From: an uncultured Roseburia sp.
GTDB taxonomy: Bacteria; Bacillota; Clostridia; Lachnospirales; Lachnospiraceae
Direction: 5' to 3'
NCBI GenBank assembly: GCA_947644305.1
Contig: CANRYS010000004.1
Span: 100,315-164,314 of the forward strand
DNA length: 64,000 bases
A program made the translations under genes and the position numbers. Below are positions 17,247-26,610 of this stretch, in pieces (the first letter of the stretch is position 1; each line of letters starts with the position of its first letter). Below the pieces are notes generated by a model that saw only the letters and a list, made by a program, of their open reading frames with translations, had not been told where the DNA came from and searched no databases.

Positions 17247-17720
17247 ATGTATTTACTTTTCCTATTGTTTTGGATACTTTTGAACGGAAAACTGAATCTG
17301 GAGATTTTTCTTTTCGGCATATGTATCGCGCTGGCAGTCTATCTATTTTGCTGCAGATTTCTCGGCTATTCTCCAAAAAAAGATCTGATCTTTGCCCGCA
17401 TATCACTGTATGTCCTGGGATATGCTTTTCTTCTTGTGGCAGAGATCGTCAAGGCGAATATCGGGGTATTAAAAGAGATCTACACCGAAAAAACTGAGGT
17501 GGAACCCTGTGTGGTGGAATTTACATCTCCTTTTGAGTCAGAGGTTTTGAATGTCATACTGGCAGATTCTATTACCTTGACCCCGGGAACCATCACCGTG
17601 GAGCTTTCTGGCAGAAAATTTACCGTACACTGTCTGGACAAGTCTATGTCGGAGGAGCTGGACTGCTCTTCCTTTGTCACATTGTTACAGAAAATAGATC
17701 ACTGCATAAACGCAAGCTGA
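17247..17720 (+). CDS. mrpE: Na+/H+ antiporter subunit E (MrpE/MnhE)
   Basis: Membrane subunit of 157 residues: two or three N-terminal hydrophobic segments, then a soluble domain with the MrpE signature region ANIGVLKEIYTE and DSITLTPGTITVEL. GAGAGG precedes the ATG at 17247; an upstream ATG (17172) would lie ahead of the predicted promoter and is rejected. It opens a ten-gene plus-strand operon. MrpE is needed for assembly of Mrp complexes in Bacillus; its precise role in ion movement is not settled. Confidence 0.92.
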   Translation: MYLLFLLFWILLNGKLNLEIFLFGICIALAVYLFCCRFLGYSPKKDLIFARISLYVLGYAFLLVAEIVKANIGVLKEIYTEKTEVEPCVVEFTSPFESEVLNVILADSITLTPGTITVELSGRKFTVHCLDKSMSEELDCSSFVTLLQKIDHCINAS

Positions 17721-17760
17721 TCATTCATCATAGAACGGAAGACTGACAGAAGGAGAAATC

Positions 17761-18069
17761 ATGTTACAGACTATACAATTGACTTTTTTTACCGGGGTGC
17801 TCATTCTGCTCTCCCTGTGCATCATCGCCTGTCTCATAGCGGCCATCAAGGGACCGTCGCTGGGAGACCGCATGGTGGCGGCAAATATGACCGGAACACT
17901 GACTATCATTGCCATTTGCGTCCTCGCCTGGCATCTGAATGAGGGATGGCTGGTGGACGTAGCTCTGATCTATGCCATGCTGAGTTTTATCGCAGTGGTC
18001 GTCCTGACAAAAATCTTTATCGGAAGCTACAAATCCGGTTCAGAAGAGGATGAAGACGATCCCCAATGA
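17761..18069 (+). CDS. mrpF: Na+/H+ antiporter subunit F (MrpF/MnhF)
   Basis: Protein of 102 residues with three membrane segments and the family motif IKGPSLGDRMVAANM followed by WLVDVALIYAMLSFIAVVVLTK. The acidic C-terminus (SEEDEDDP) is cytoplasmic. An AAGGAG site precedes the ATG. The gene lies 40 nt after mrpE. MrpF belongs to the small-subunit part of Mrp antiporters and is linked to Na+ handling. Confidence 0.93.
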   Translation: MLQTIQLTFFTGVLILLSLCIIACLIAAIKGPSLGDRMVAANMTGTLTIIAICVLAWHLNEGWLVDVALIYAMLSFIAVVVLTKIFIGSYKSGSEEDEDDPQ

Positions 18070-18148
18070 TGTATCTATAATATTGAATAATGAGAAAAAA
18101 AGCCGGGAACGCTCTTATGCTGACGGCTTCAGAATATGGAGGAATACT

Positions 18149-18454
18149 ATGGAATGGTTACGATTCGCCATCGCGGCACTGCTTATCCTTGGCGGTATTT
18201 TTACCGCTATATCGGCGGCGATCGGTGTATTCAAATTTAAGGAATGCCTCACAAGAATGCATGCGGCAGCCATGGGGGACACCCTCGCCCTGGCACTGGT
18301 CCTGATGGGACTTGTCCTTCTCTTTGGCATATCCTTCACCTCTTTGAAACTGGTGCTTGTGATCGTCTTTTTATGGCTGGCAAGCCCCGTATCCAGTCAT
18401 CTGATCGCTCAGATGATGTATGAAAGGAAGAAAAGGGAACATGACAATATTTAG
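18149..18454 (+). CDS. mrpG: Na+/H+ antiporter subunit G (MrpG/MnhG)
   Basis: Protein of 101 residues with three membrane segments; GGIFTAISAAIGVFKFKECLTRMHAAAMGDTL is the family hallmark region. The frame begins upstream at 18050 inside mrpF, but GGAGG directly ahead of the ATG at 18149 sets the start. It overlaps the next gene by 14 nt. The order E-F-G matches the end of canonical mrp operons, but here it comes first. Confidence 0.92.
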   Translation: MEWLRFAIAALLILGGIFTAISAAIGVFKFKECLTRMHAAAMGDTLALALVLMGLVLLFGISFTSLKLVLVIVFLWLASPVSSHLIAQMMYERKKREHDNI

Positions 18455-18743
18455 CCTAATACTCGTTGTATTTCTCATCCTTTGTGCTGTCGCTGTATGC
18501 CTGAATAAAAATCTTCTGACGTCCATCGTGATCTTTATGTCATACAGTGTGATCATGTGCATCCTCTGGATCATTCTGGAATCCCCGGATCTCGCCGTCA
18601 CAGAAGCCGCGGTGGGCGCCGGCGTTACCAGTGTGCTCTTTTTTGTAACCCTGAAACGGATCCATGCCATCAACACAGATGAGCGCGGCGAAAAAGAATC
18701 CATAGAGAATACAGATGAACAGAAAGAGGCAGAACGATCATGA
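18441..18743 (+). CDS. MbhD/DUF4040-type antiporter subunit
   Basis: Protein of 100 residues with two or three membrane segments and the conserved core WIILESPDLAVTEAAVGAGV. This core corresponds to the C-terminal MbhD-like piece of MrpA, or to the separate MbhD subunit of membrane-bound hydrogenases. The ATG at 18441 has AAAAGGG upstream; an earlier ATG (18420) is less well placed. Its stop overlaps the next start by 4 nt (ATGA). Having MbhD as a separate gene shows that the operon has a split MrpA, as in Mbh/Mbs complexes. Confidence 0.88.
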   Translation: MTIFSLILVVFLILCAVAVCLNKNLLTSIVIFMSYSVIMCILWIILESPDLAVTEAAVGAGVTSVLFFVTLKRIHAINTDERGEKESIENTDEQKEAERS

Positions 18744-19738
18744 GTAAACCGAGAAAAGATTATGAGAAAACATGGTGGCGCAGACTGGAGCGCTTTGTAG
18801 ACGGAGAACGCATTGAAGTTCATGAGTATCATGATATTTTTGATGAAAATCCATCTTTTCTAAAAGAAGATATGCAGAAGCTAGATCCTGTGACGCCACA
18901 CAAAAAAAAGAAATCCGAATGGCCGGAACGTCTGGATACGCTGAAAGAGCTGTATAATCGGTATGAAAAATGGCCGGAAACCAAAGGAATCACCATTTTC
19001 AAGCGGATCTACGGCTGCATGGCTGTACTTTTTTGTCTTGCGCTGATCACCGTACTCCTGTTTACGGTATCCAATCTCCCCACCTTTGGTAGTGCAGATA
19101 ATCCAGCTTCCAATGAGGTGGTGCAGCGATACATCGAAGAAGGTCTCGCAGAGACCGGCGCCGTCAACATCGTGGCGGGGATGATCCTGGATTATCGCGC
19201 TTTTGACACACTGGGAGAATCCCATGTGCTCTTTATCGCCGCCACCTGCGTGATGATCCTTCTGCGCGCAGACAAGCAGGGTAAGAAACATACCACGAAA
19301 AAGTCAATAGCACCGCAAACTAAACCAGATCCGATTCTGAAAGCGGCGGCGACCCTGCTCACCCCTTTTATCCTGATTTTCGGAATTTATATTGTTCTGA
19401 ACGGACATCTTTCTCCCGGAGGAGGCTTTTCCGGGGGAGCTATCATCGGTGCGGGACTGATCCTGGCGGCAAACGCCTTTGGCTTTGAGCAGACCGGTAG
19501 ATTTTTCACGAGGAAAACCTATTCTGTCGTATCCCTGTTTGCCCTGTTGTTTTATTCCGCCGCGAAAAGTTATTCTTTTTACACCGGCGCCAATCATATC
19601 GAAAGCATCATCCCCAAGGGCACTCCCGGCGCCATTTTGAGCAGCGGGCTGATCCTGCCCCTGAACATCTGTGTCGGTATGGTAGTAGCCTGTACGATGT
19701 ACGGATTTTACTCTCTGTTTAAAAAGGGGGAATTATAG
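18740..19738 (+). CDS. MbhE-MrpB fusion subunit with cytoplasmic extension
   Basis: Membrane protein of 332 residues in three parts. Residues 1-85 are a highly charged cytoplasmic extension not usual in the family. Residues about 90-180 form an MbhE-like unit (TM, then NIVAGMILDYRAFDTLGESH and a TM). Residues about 195-332 are an MrpB/MnhB domain with four TM and the signature GHLSPGGGFSGGAIIGAG. The Glu in FDTLGESHV and the GGGFSGG loop are conserved MrpA-C/MrpB features. The start overlaps the previous stop (ATGA) and the next gene starts one base after its stop. Confidence 0.88.
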   Translation: MSKPRKDYEKTWWRRLERFVDGERIEVHEYHDIFDENPSFLKEDMQKLDPVTPHKKKKSEWPERLDTLKELYNRYEKWPETKGITIFKRIYGCMAVLFCLALITVLLFTVSNLPTFGSADNPASNEVVQRYIEEGLAETGAVNIVAGMILDYRAFDTLGESHVLFIAATCVMILLRADKQGKKHTTKKSIAPQTKPDPILKAAATLLTPFILIFGIYIVLNGHLSPGGGFSGGAIIGAGLILAANAFGFEQTGRFFTRKTYSVVSLFALLFYSAAKSYSFYTGANHIESIIPKGTPGAILSSGLILPLNICVGMVVACTMYGFYSLFKKGEL

Positions 19739-20131
19739 ATGAATAACACAATATTTACGAATTATTATGAAGTGGCGGCCGTCATCCTTTTTGGAATCGG
19801 TCTGACTACCCTTCTTCTTCATAAAAATCTAATTAAAAAAATTATGGGATTCAATATTATGGATACAGCGATTTATCTGTTTCTGACTTCGAAAGGCTAC
19901 ATCATGAGTCACCTGGCACCGATCCTGGTGGGATCAGATATTCCAAATCCTTCCGGGAATGCCGTTAAAACATATACAAACCCGATCCCAAGCGGACTCG
20001 TACTGACAGGAATCGTTGTCTCCGTCAGCGTGACAGCGCTGATGCTCGCCATCACCGTCCGCCTTTACAAACGATATGGCACGCTGGATATCGACCAGAT
20101 CGCCCTAAGTGCCAAGAGAGAGGAGATTTAG
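19739..20131 (+). CDS. mrpC: Na+/H+ antiporter subunit C (MrpC, NuoK-like)
   Basis: Protein of 130 residues with three membrane segments, homologous to NuoK. Visible landmarks are ILFGIGLTTLLLHKNLIKKIMG, DTAIYLFL and the C-terminal GLVLTGIVVSVSVTALMLAITV with the LVLTxIVI-type core of the family. It starts immediately after the MrpB stop codon (TAG-ATG) and ends one base before the next ATG, so translation is tightly coupled. Confidence 0.93.
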   Translation: MNNTIFTNYYEVAAVILFGIGLTTLLLHKNLIKKIMGFNIMDTAIYLFLTSKGYIMSHLAPILVGSDIPNPSGNAVKTYTNPIPSGLVLTGIVVSVSVTALMLAITVRLYKRYGTLDIDQIALSAKREEI

Positions 20132-20132
20132 C

Positions 20133-21623
20133 ATGAGCCTGGTTCAGAACTTTCCTTTTTTTAATATTATCATGTGCCTGGCTGGCGGTGTCACCTGCTC
20201 TGTCCTCAGAGGAAAATACGCAAGGCGTCTTACCATGGGACTTTTGACCGTGATCTTGTGTATGTCTGCCTCCGTTCTCGCCTTTGTATTCCGGTCCGGT
20301 GAAAGCTATACCTTTATGATGGGGCACTTTCCGGCGCCCTGGGGCAACGAGATCCGAGTGGGGATCTTAGAGGCGCTGATGGCTGTCTTTTTCAGCCTGA
20401 TTATGATCCTCTCGATCCTCGGAGGGGGCAAGTACATCCTCTCTGATATCATAGAGACCAAACAAAATCTTTTCTATGTGCTGATCAACCTTATGATGAG
20501 CTCCCTGCTGGCGCTCATCTATACCAACGATCTCTTTACCGCCTATGTATTCATAGAGATCAATACCATCGCCGCCGGTGGACTGATCCTGATCCGGGAT
20601 ACCGGACATACCCTGGTGGCTGCTACCAAGTACATGATCATGAGCCTGATCGGTTCCGGTCTGATCCTTATCGGACTTTCCATGCTCTATGGCATCACCG
20701 GACATCTTCTCATGTCAAACATACATGAAAGCGTGATTCAGATCAACGCCAACGGACAGTATACCATTCCCCTCACGGTAATCATCGTATTTATCTGTGT
20801 GGGTCTGGCGATCAAGTCCGCGCTGTTTCCCTTTCATTCCTGGCTTCCGGATGCCTACAGTTACGGAACGGCGGCTTCTAGTGCCATTCTCTCCAGCCTG
20901 GTATCCAAGAGCTACATTTTTTTGCTGATCAAGATATTCTACCGTGTCATCGGTCTGGATATCATCATGCACTACCACGTAGAAAATATCCTGTTCATCT
21001 TCGCGATCCTCGGCATGATCCTGGGGTCAATCAGCGCCATCCACCAGATGGACATAAGGAGGATGATCGCATTTTCCTCGGTGGCGCAGATCGGCTATAT
21101 CTACATGGGCATCGGACTGGACACAGAGGCAGGTATTCTCGCCGCCCTCTTCCACGTCATCTCCCATGCGGCCTCCAAGTCCCTGCTGTTTATCTCTGCC
21201 AGAGGGCTGTCGGAAGTATCAGGAAACAGCAAGCTGTTTCCCGACTTAAAGGGCGCCGGCTATCGGAACATCATCGCCGGTATCGGTTTCAGTACGGGGG
21301 CTCTGTCGATGATCGGCATCCCTCTCTTTGCCGGGTTTACCTCCAAGGTTTATTTTGCCCTGGCCACTCTGGAGTCCTCGCCTTTTAAGCTCTGGACTGC
21401 CATGATCGCCCTGGCCATCAGTACGGTGCTGAATGCCGTGTATTTTTTACACACAGTATTAACCATATATACACCGATTAACAAGACAGACCGCATCGGG
21501 TTCCGGGCAAAACGGCAGTTTACCCTTGCCATCCTGCTGTTTGTCCTTCTGAACCTGTTTCTGGGAATTGGTTCCAACCTCGTATGGCAGACGATCCAGT
21601 TGGGAACCGACATGTTTATCTAA
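20133..21623 (+). CDS. proton-translocating antiporter-like subunit (MrpD/NuoN type)
   Basis: Fourteen-TM protein of 496 residues of the NuoL/M/N family. The proton-channel residues are visible: the TM5 Glu in TAYVFIEINTIAAGG and the TM7 Lys in GLAIKSALFPFHSWLPDAYS, with the second-half DIRRMIAFSSVAQIGYIYMG segment. GAGAGGAG precedes the ATG at 20133. This is the first of four related large subunits; its place right after MrpC matches MrpD. Confidence 0.9.
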   Translation: MSLVQNFPFFNIIMCLAGGVTCSVLRGKYARRLTMGLLTVILCMSASVLAFVFRSGESYTFMMGHFPAPWGNEIRVGILEALMAVFFSLIMILSILGGGKYILSDIIETKQNLFYVLINLMMSSLLALIYTNDLFTAYVFIEINTIAAGGLILIRDTGHTLVAATKYMIMSLIGSGLILIGLSMLYGITGHLLMSNIHESVIQINANGQYTIPLTVIIVFICVGLAIKSALFPFHSWLPDAYSYGTAASSAILSSLVSKSYIFLLIKIFYRVIGLDIIMHYHVENILFIFAILGMILGSISAIHQMDIRRMIAFSSVAQIGYIYMGIGLDTEAGILAALFHVISHAASKSLLFISARGLSEVSGNSKLFPDLKGAGYRNIIAGIGFSTGALSMIGIPLFAGFTSKVYFALATLESSPFKLWTAMIALAISTVLNAVYFLHTVLTIYTPINKTDRIGFRAKRQFTLAILLFVLLNLFLGIGSNLVWQTIQLGTDMFI

Positions 21624-21670
21624 TAAAAGCTCCGCGAAAAACGAACTTTACTATAAAAAAGGAGGCTGTT

Positions 21671-23158
21671 ATGCTGGCGATACCAGTTTTACTGCCGCTG
21701 CTTTGCGGCATGATCTTATTTTTTGCTTCTTCCCGTCTGGAGAAATATCTTCCAGAGCGAAGAAACTGGCTGACTGGCTTTACTGGCCTGGTCACCATCC
21801 TTGTTTTCCTGTGCACTCTTGTCAATCTTGCGGCACCAGAAAACACTTTGATCCTCTGGCACATCAAAGAGGACGTACCGATCATGTTTCACCTCGACCG
21901 CCTGGGAAAACTATTTGCCGCCCTCGTTACTGCTATGTGGCTCCCGGTCACCATGCACTCCTTTGAATATATGAAACATGAATGGAAAAATGTACGATTT
22001 TATGGCTGTCATCTTATGACGCTCGGGGTTGTTCTCGGCATCTGCAGCGCGGGAAACCTGGTCACGATGTATCTTTTCTATGAGGGTATGACCCTTGCCA
22101 CCATCGGCTATGTCATCCACTCCCAGACAAAAGAAGCCATATCCGCCGGTTTTAAATATATCTTTTACTCCATCGCCGGGGCATTTCTCGGCCTGATGGG
22201 ATTTTTCTATATCTATCGGTTCGGCACTACCCTTGCCTTCACGCCGGGAGGAGTGCTGGATCCGGCGAAGGTGTCTGGACATGAGGGACTGCTCCTTGTG
22301 ATTTTCTTTGGCATGATCGTAGGCTTTGGCTCCAAGGCAGGTATGTTTCCACTGCATGGCTGGCTTTCCACAGCCCATCCGGTGGCACCGGCCCCCGCAA
22401 GCGCTATTCTCTCCGGTATCAATACCAAGATGGGAGTACTTGCGATTCTCCGGGTGATCTACTATATCGCCGGGGTCTCATTCCTGAAAAACACCTGGGT
22501 ACAGACCGCATTTATTACCCTTACGTTGATCACCGTATTCATGGGATCAATGCTCGCCTACAAAGAAAAAATCTTGAAACGGCGACTCGCCTATTCATCG
22601 GTCAGCCAGGTATCCTATATCCTGTTTGGGGCGTCGCTTATGCATCCCCTGGCGCTGACTGGCGCGCTGGCACATGTTATTTTTCACTCCGTTATGAAAA
22701 ATGGATTGTTCCTCTGTGCCGGCTCTATCATTTATAAGACAGGAAAAACAAAAATAGATGAATTAAAAGGAATCGGCAAACAGATGCCCGTCACCCTGAT
22801 CTGCTTTACCCTGCTGGGGATCTCCATGGTGGGAATCCCACCATTTTGTGGATTTTTCAGCAAGAAAGACCTCTGTCTGGGAGCGCTGGCGACTGAGCTT
22901 CCCATTGTGCGCTATGCCGGTCCGGTGATCCTTCTGGTCAGCGCCCTGCTGACCGCCGGGTATCTTCTGGTCCCCGCCTTTCAAGCATTTTACCGCACAC
23001 CGGACGGGGTGGAAGAAGGGGAAAAACCCAAAAGCTGTGAGGCAAATCTCTGGGTCCTGATTCCTCTTGTTCTTTTGGCAGCCGCCGCTGTCATACTGGG
23101 AATCTGCTTTTCTGGATTTGAGAAACTCTGCACCGATATCGCATACCTAGTACAATGA
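21671..23158 (+). CDS. proton-translocating antiporter-like subunit (NuoL/MrpA-N type)
   Basis: Fourteen-TM protein of 495 residues with the TM5 Glu in TMYLFYEGMTLATIG, the TM7 Lys in GFGSKAGMFPLHGWLSTAHP and the second-half KRRLAYSSVSQVSYILFG. An AAGGAGG site lies upstream of the ATG at 21671; the reading frame is open into the preceding gene but that part is not coding. It lacks the C-terminal extension of full-length MrpA, whose MbhD/MbhE parts are separate genes here. Confidence 0.9.
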   Translation: MLAIPVLLPLLCGMILFFASSRLEKYLPERRNWLTGFTGLVTILVFLCTLVNLAAPENTLILWHIKEDVPIMFHLDRLGKLFAALVTAMWLPVTMHSFEYMKHEWKNVRFYGCHLMTLGVVLGICSAGNLVTMYLFYEGMTLATIGYVIHSQTKEAISAGFKYIFYSIAGAFLGLMGFFYIYRFGTTLAFTPGGVLDPAKVSGHEGLLLVIFFGMIVGFGSKAGMFPLHGWLSTAHPVAPAPASAILSGINTKMGVLAILRVIYYIAGVSFLKNTWVQTAFITLTLITVFMGSMLAYKEKILKRRLAYSSVSQVSYILFGASLMHPLALTGALAHVIFHSVMKNGLFLCAGSIIYKTGKTKIDELKGIGKQMPVTLICFTLLGISMVGIPPFCGFFSKKDLCLGALATELPIVRYAGPVILLVSALLTAGYLLVPAFQAFYRTPDGVEEGEKPKSCEANLWVLIPLVLLAAAAVILGICFSGFEKLCTDIAYLVQ

Positions 23159-23250
23159 AAATCCGTTGTACTAAATGGTATTTTTAATAAGCCTGGCGGA
23201 ACTGCCTGTTGACAGTTTCCCGCGGAATGCATGAAAGAAATGGTGATAAA

Positions 23251-24771
23251 ATGAATGGAATCTTACTTATTATACCTGTTCTTCTTCCCATACTGGGCGG
23301 AATGCTGCTTCCCCTGTTCCCATTTACCAGCAGAAAGCAGCGCAATATTTATGTGGAAACCATCGTGTTGATCAATTCAATACTGATGTGGTATCTGCTG
23401 ATCACACATCCTATGTCCTACACGCGACTGATCAACCTGGCTGGTACTCTGGAAGTATCCGTGCATCTGGATGGTGCCGCTATGGTATTTGCGGCACTGG
23501 TAGCCACTCTGTGGCCTTTTGCCACACTGTATGCCTTTGAATACATGAAGCACGAGGGAAGTGAAAAGCGCTTTTTTTCCTTTTACACCATCACCTACGG
23601 CATCACCCTTGGCATCGCACTATCCGCCAATCTCATGACTATGTACATGTTCTATGAGATGCTGACACTGGTTACCATTCCTCTGGTCATGCACTCATTT
23701 AAAAGAGAAGCAAGATTTGCCGGCCGGAAATATGCCTATTATTCCATCGGAGGCGCTGCCTTTGCCTTTATCGGTTTTATCTTTATCCTGAATTACGGCA
23801 GTTCTATGAATTTCACCTTTGGCGGTGTACTGGACACAGCTAAGGTCGGAACAGATACCAATGTACTTCTCGCCGTTTTTGTATTTATGGTACTGGGGTT
23901 TGGCGTAAAAGCTGCGATTTTCCCGCTGCATGGTTGGCTGCCCACTGCCTCCATCGCACCGACGCCGGTCACAGCCCTGCTCCACGCAGTCGCCGTCGTC
24001 AAATCTGGTGCTTTTGCCATTATCCGTATCACCTACTACATCTTTGGTACGGAATTTTTACGGGGCACCTGGGCCCAGTATACCGTACTTTTGTTTGTGG
24101 CGGCTACGATCCTGTACTGTTCTTCCAGCGCAGTTAAGGAACAGCATTTAAAACGTCGTTTCGCTTACTCTACCTCCAGCAACCTTTCCTATATCCTGCT
24201 CGGTGTACTCCTTATGACACCGGAGGGACTGGTGGGAGGATTTACCCATATGATCTTTCATGGCATAATGAAGATCACACTGTTTTTTGCCGTGGGCGCT
24301 ATCATGCACCAGACCGGCAGCACCTATATATATGAGATATCTGGATATGGGAAAAAGATGCCGGTGGTCTTCGCCTGCCTCTCCATCGCGGGAATCGCTC
24401 TGATCGGCATTCCGCCTCTCACCGGCTTTATCAGTAAATGGAATATCGCCACGGCTGCCGTCGACGCCTGGCAGCGGGGAAACAGGCTGGCGCCGGTGAT
24501 GATCTGTGTCCTGATCCTGTCCGCCTTCCTGACATCGATCTATATCTTTACGATCATAATAAAAGCCTATCTGCCAGCTAAGTTTACGCCGGCACCAGAT
24601 GGACAGGCACTGGCAGACAAGCAGGCAGAGGGCGGCACCAGAGAGATCTGTGATCCAAACTGGCTTATGAAACTACCTATGGTCCTGTTTGCTATACTGA
24701 TCTTTTTATTCGGCATATATTCCGCGCCCCTGATGAACTTTTTCAGCCAGGTGGCGTCAGGAAGGATCTAG
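23251..24771 (+). CDS. proton-translocating antiporter-like subunit (NuoL/NuoM type)
   Basis: Fourteen-TM protein of 506 residues and a close paralogue of the preceding one (shared IPVLLPxLxG N-terminus, FEYMKHE and AxxPVTALL). Key residues: TM5 Glu in MYMFYEMLTLVTIP, TM7 Lys in GFGVKAAIFPLHGWLP and the KRRFAYSTSSNLSYILLG segment. The start at 23251 is supported by a weak GGTG site; an ATG at 23230 is an alternative. The 92-nt gap ahead is the largest in the operon and contains no clear promoter. The close similarity suggests tandem duplication. Confidence 0.88.
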   Translation: MNGILLIIPVLLPILGGMLLPLFPFTSRKQRNIYVETIVLINSILMWYLLITHPMSYTRLINLAGTLEVSVHLDGAAMVFAALVATLWPFATLYAFEYMKHEGSEKRFFSFYTITYGITLGIALSANLMTMYMFYEMLTLVTIPLVMHSFKREARFAGRKYAYYSIGGAAFAFIGFIFILNYGSSMNFTFGGVLDTAKVGTDTNVLLAVFVFMVLGFGVKAAIFPLHGWLPTASIAPTPVTALLHAVAVVKSGAFAIIRITYYIFGTEFLRGTWAQYTVLLFVAATILYCSSSAVKEQHLKRRFAYSTSSNLSYILLGVLLMTPEGLVGGFTHMIFHGIMKITLFFAVGAIMHQTGSTYIYEISGYGKKMPVVFACLSIAGIALIGIPPLTGFISKWNIATAAVDAWQRGNRLAPVMICVLILSAFLTSIYIFTIIIKAYLPAKFTPAPDGQALADKQAEGGTREICDPNWLMKLPMVLFAILIFLFGIYSAPLMNFFSQVASGRI

Positions 24772-24784
24772 GAGGTGATGACAT

Positions 24785-26590
24785 ATGGATTGTTCAATGA
24801 TGAGTTTTACACTGGAAAACCCGCTTAGCCCTTATTTTATCGGAATCACACTGGCGGTATATCTGGTCACGGCCAGTACTCTTCCCCAGCTTTTAAAGGG
24901 TTCCCGCAATGGAAGACGTTTTTTGCTGTTCTATATACTAACTGGCGCAGCTTCTCTTGGGATCTTCGCTGCCGCAGACTTTTTTACCCTGTTCTGCTTT
25001 TTTGAGATCATGACGTTATGTTCTTTCGCCTACGTGGGCTGCGATGAGAGTCAGGCATCCCGGAAAGCCGCCATGTCCTATCTGATGTATGGTATCCTGG
25101 GCGGGCTTGTCATGCTTTTTGGTCTGATGCTGATCTACTCACGTTTTGGAACACTGGGCTTTCAGGAGCTGGCAGATACATCATTTGCGCCGACTGACAC
25201 GCCTCTGCTCTACACCGCTGGGAGCTGTCTCCTCTTTGGATTTGGCGCCAAGGCAGGCATGTTTCCCCTGCACACCTGGCTACCAAAGACCTATACCGCA
25301 GCGCCATGTGCTGGTACGACGGTACTGTCAGCAGTACTTTCCAAAACAGGCATCTACGGAATCTTTATGGTCAGCTTATGTCTGTTTCAAAATAATCCCG
25401 CGGGGGAAACCTGGGGGCTTGTCCTGTCGATATTGGGCTGTCTGACGATGTTCACCGGTGGACTGTTAGGACTGTTTTCCACCAACATAAAACGAACTCT
25501 CGCCTGCTCTTCCATGTCCCAGATCGGATTTATCCTGGTAGCCATCGGATGCAGCGATTCCCTGGGTGCCCTGTTACACACGGTGAACCACTCCTTGTTT
25601 AAGCTAATCCTCTTTACCATCGTGTCCTTCCTCTTCGGCATGACTGGAGAACTGGATTATAACCGTCTTGCCGTCTTTGCCAACCGCAAGTGGTGGCTGA
25701 GACTTCCATTTATATGTGCCGCCCTTGGAATCAGCGGTGTTCCTCTGTTCAGTGGATTTGTGAGCAAGACCTTGATCCATCACGGAATCGAGACCTGCAT
25801 GCACGTCTCTGCTTACGCAGATGTGTATCAGGGCGTGGAATGGATCTTCCTCTTTTCCGGCGGCATGACCTTTGCCTATATGCTGAAAATGTACTTTGCC
25901 CTGTTCCACAATCATCCTCAGGAAGAGAGCTGTCGTGAAGATATCTGCATCGCAAAACCAGGATCTCTCTCTGTATTCCTGCTCTATGCCCTTGGCTTTC
26001 TCTGTCCTGCCATTGGACTGTATCCAGAGGCGCTGCAGTTGCTTCTCCTATGGGAGAATCTCAAAGGAATACTGATCTCACTTTCCATCGGTGCTCTGAT
26101 CTATCTTATCTTCATCCGCACCTGTACGATGAAAAAGGAGAACCGAGAGGGAAGTTCTTATACCCGTTACATCGATATTTACCCTTCCTGGCTGGATATC
26201 GAAGAACTGGTTTACAAACCAGTATTTTTGAAAATACTGCCCTTTATCGGAGCCCTGTTTAGCCGGGCTGTCGACCGCCTTATGGACGGTTTGTCGATCT
26301 TTATCATGAAGACGCTTCTGAGGCCAGGAGGACGCTCCCATGTGCGCAATGACCATCCCCTCGCCTACGCTGCCGGTAAACTGGCTGACGCTGTCTTCAC
26401 ACTGGTACATGTCAAGATTCGGAAAAAGCCTCCGGTATCTAGAGCTTCCTATGCAGACCTGTTCACCGTCGGAAGCACCGAGTTTTCCCGCGCTGCCAGG
26501 CTGGTCCTCTATAGTGTCTCTTTTGGACTTCTCCTGTTTGCATTGGGACTTACAGCAACCCTAGTATATCTGCTTGCCACTCTTCAATAA
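24785..26590 (+). CDS. proton-translocating antiporter-like subunit (NuoM type, long C-terminus)
   Basis: Largest of the four antiporter-like subunits (601 residues), with about 14 core TM segments, then a cytoplasmic stretch (about 440-555) and a last TM (about 572-598). TM5 Glu lies in LFCFFEIMTLCSF and the TM7 Lys in GFGAKAGMFPLHTWLPK; the KRTLACSSMSQIGFILVA segment follows. A near-perfect AGGAGGTGATG site precedes the ATG. The C-terminal extension resembles the lateral-helix tails of NuoL-type proteins, but I cannot confirm that by eye. It ends 20 nt before prmA. Confidence 0.88.
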   Translation: MDCSMMSFTLENPLSPYFIGITLAVYLVTASTLPQLLKGSRNGRRFLLFYILTGAASLGIFAAADFFTLFCFFEIMTLCSFAYVGCDESQASRKAAMSYLMYGILGGLVMLFGLMLIYSRFGTLGFQELADTSFAPTDTPLLYTAGSCLLFGFGAKAGMFPLHTWLPKTYTAAPCAGTTVLSAVLSKTGIYGIFMVSLCLFQNNPAGETWGLVLSILGCLTMFTGGLLGLFSTNIKRTLACSSMSQIGFILVAIGCSDSLGALLHTVNHSLFKLILFTIVSFLFGMTGELDYNRLAVFANRKWWLRLPFICAALGISGVPLFSGFVSKTLIHHGIETCMHVSAYADVYQGVEWIFLFSGGMTFAYMLKMYFALFHNHPQEESCREDICIAKPGSLSVFLLYALGFLCPAIGLYPEALQLLLLWENLKGILISLSIGALIYLIFIRTCTMKKENREGSSYTRYIDIYPSWLDIEELVYKPVFLKILPFIGALFSRAVDRLMDGLSIFIMKTLLRPGGRSHVRNDHPLAYAAGKLADAVFTLVHVKIRKKPPVSRASYADLFTVGSTEFSRAARLVLYSVSFGLLLFALGLTATLVYLLATLQ

Positions 26591-26610
26591 TAACAAAAGG
26601 GGGAACACTT

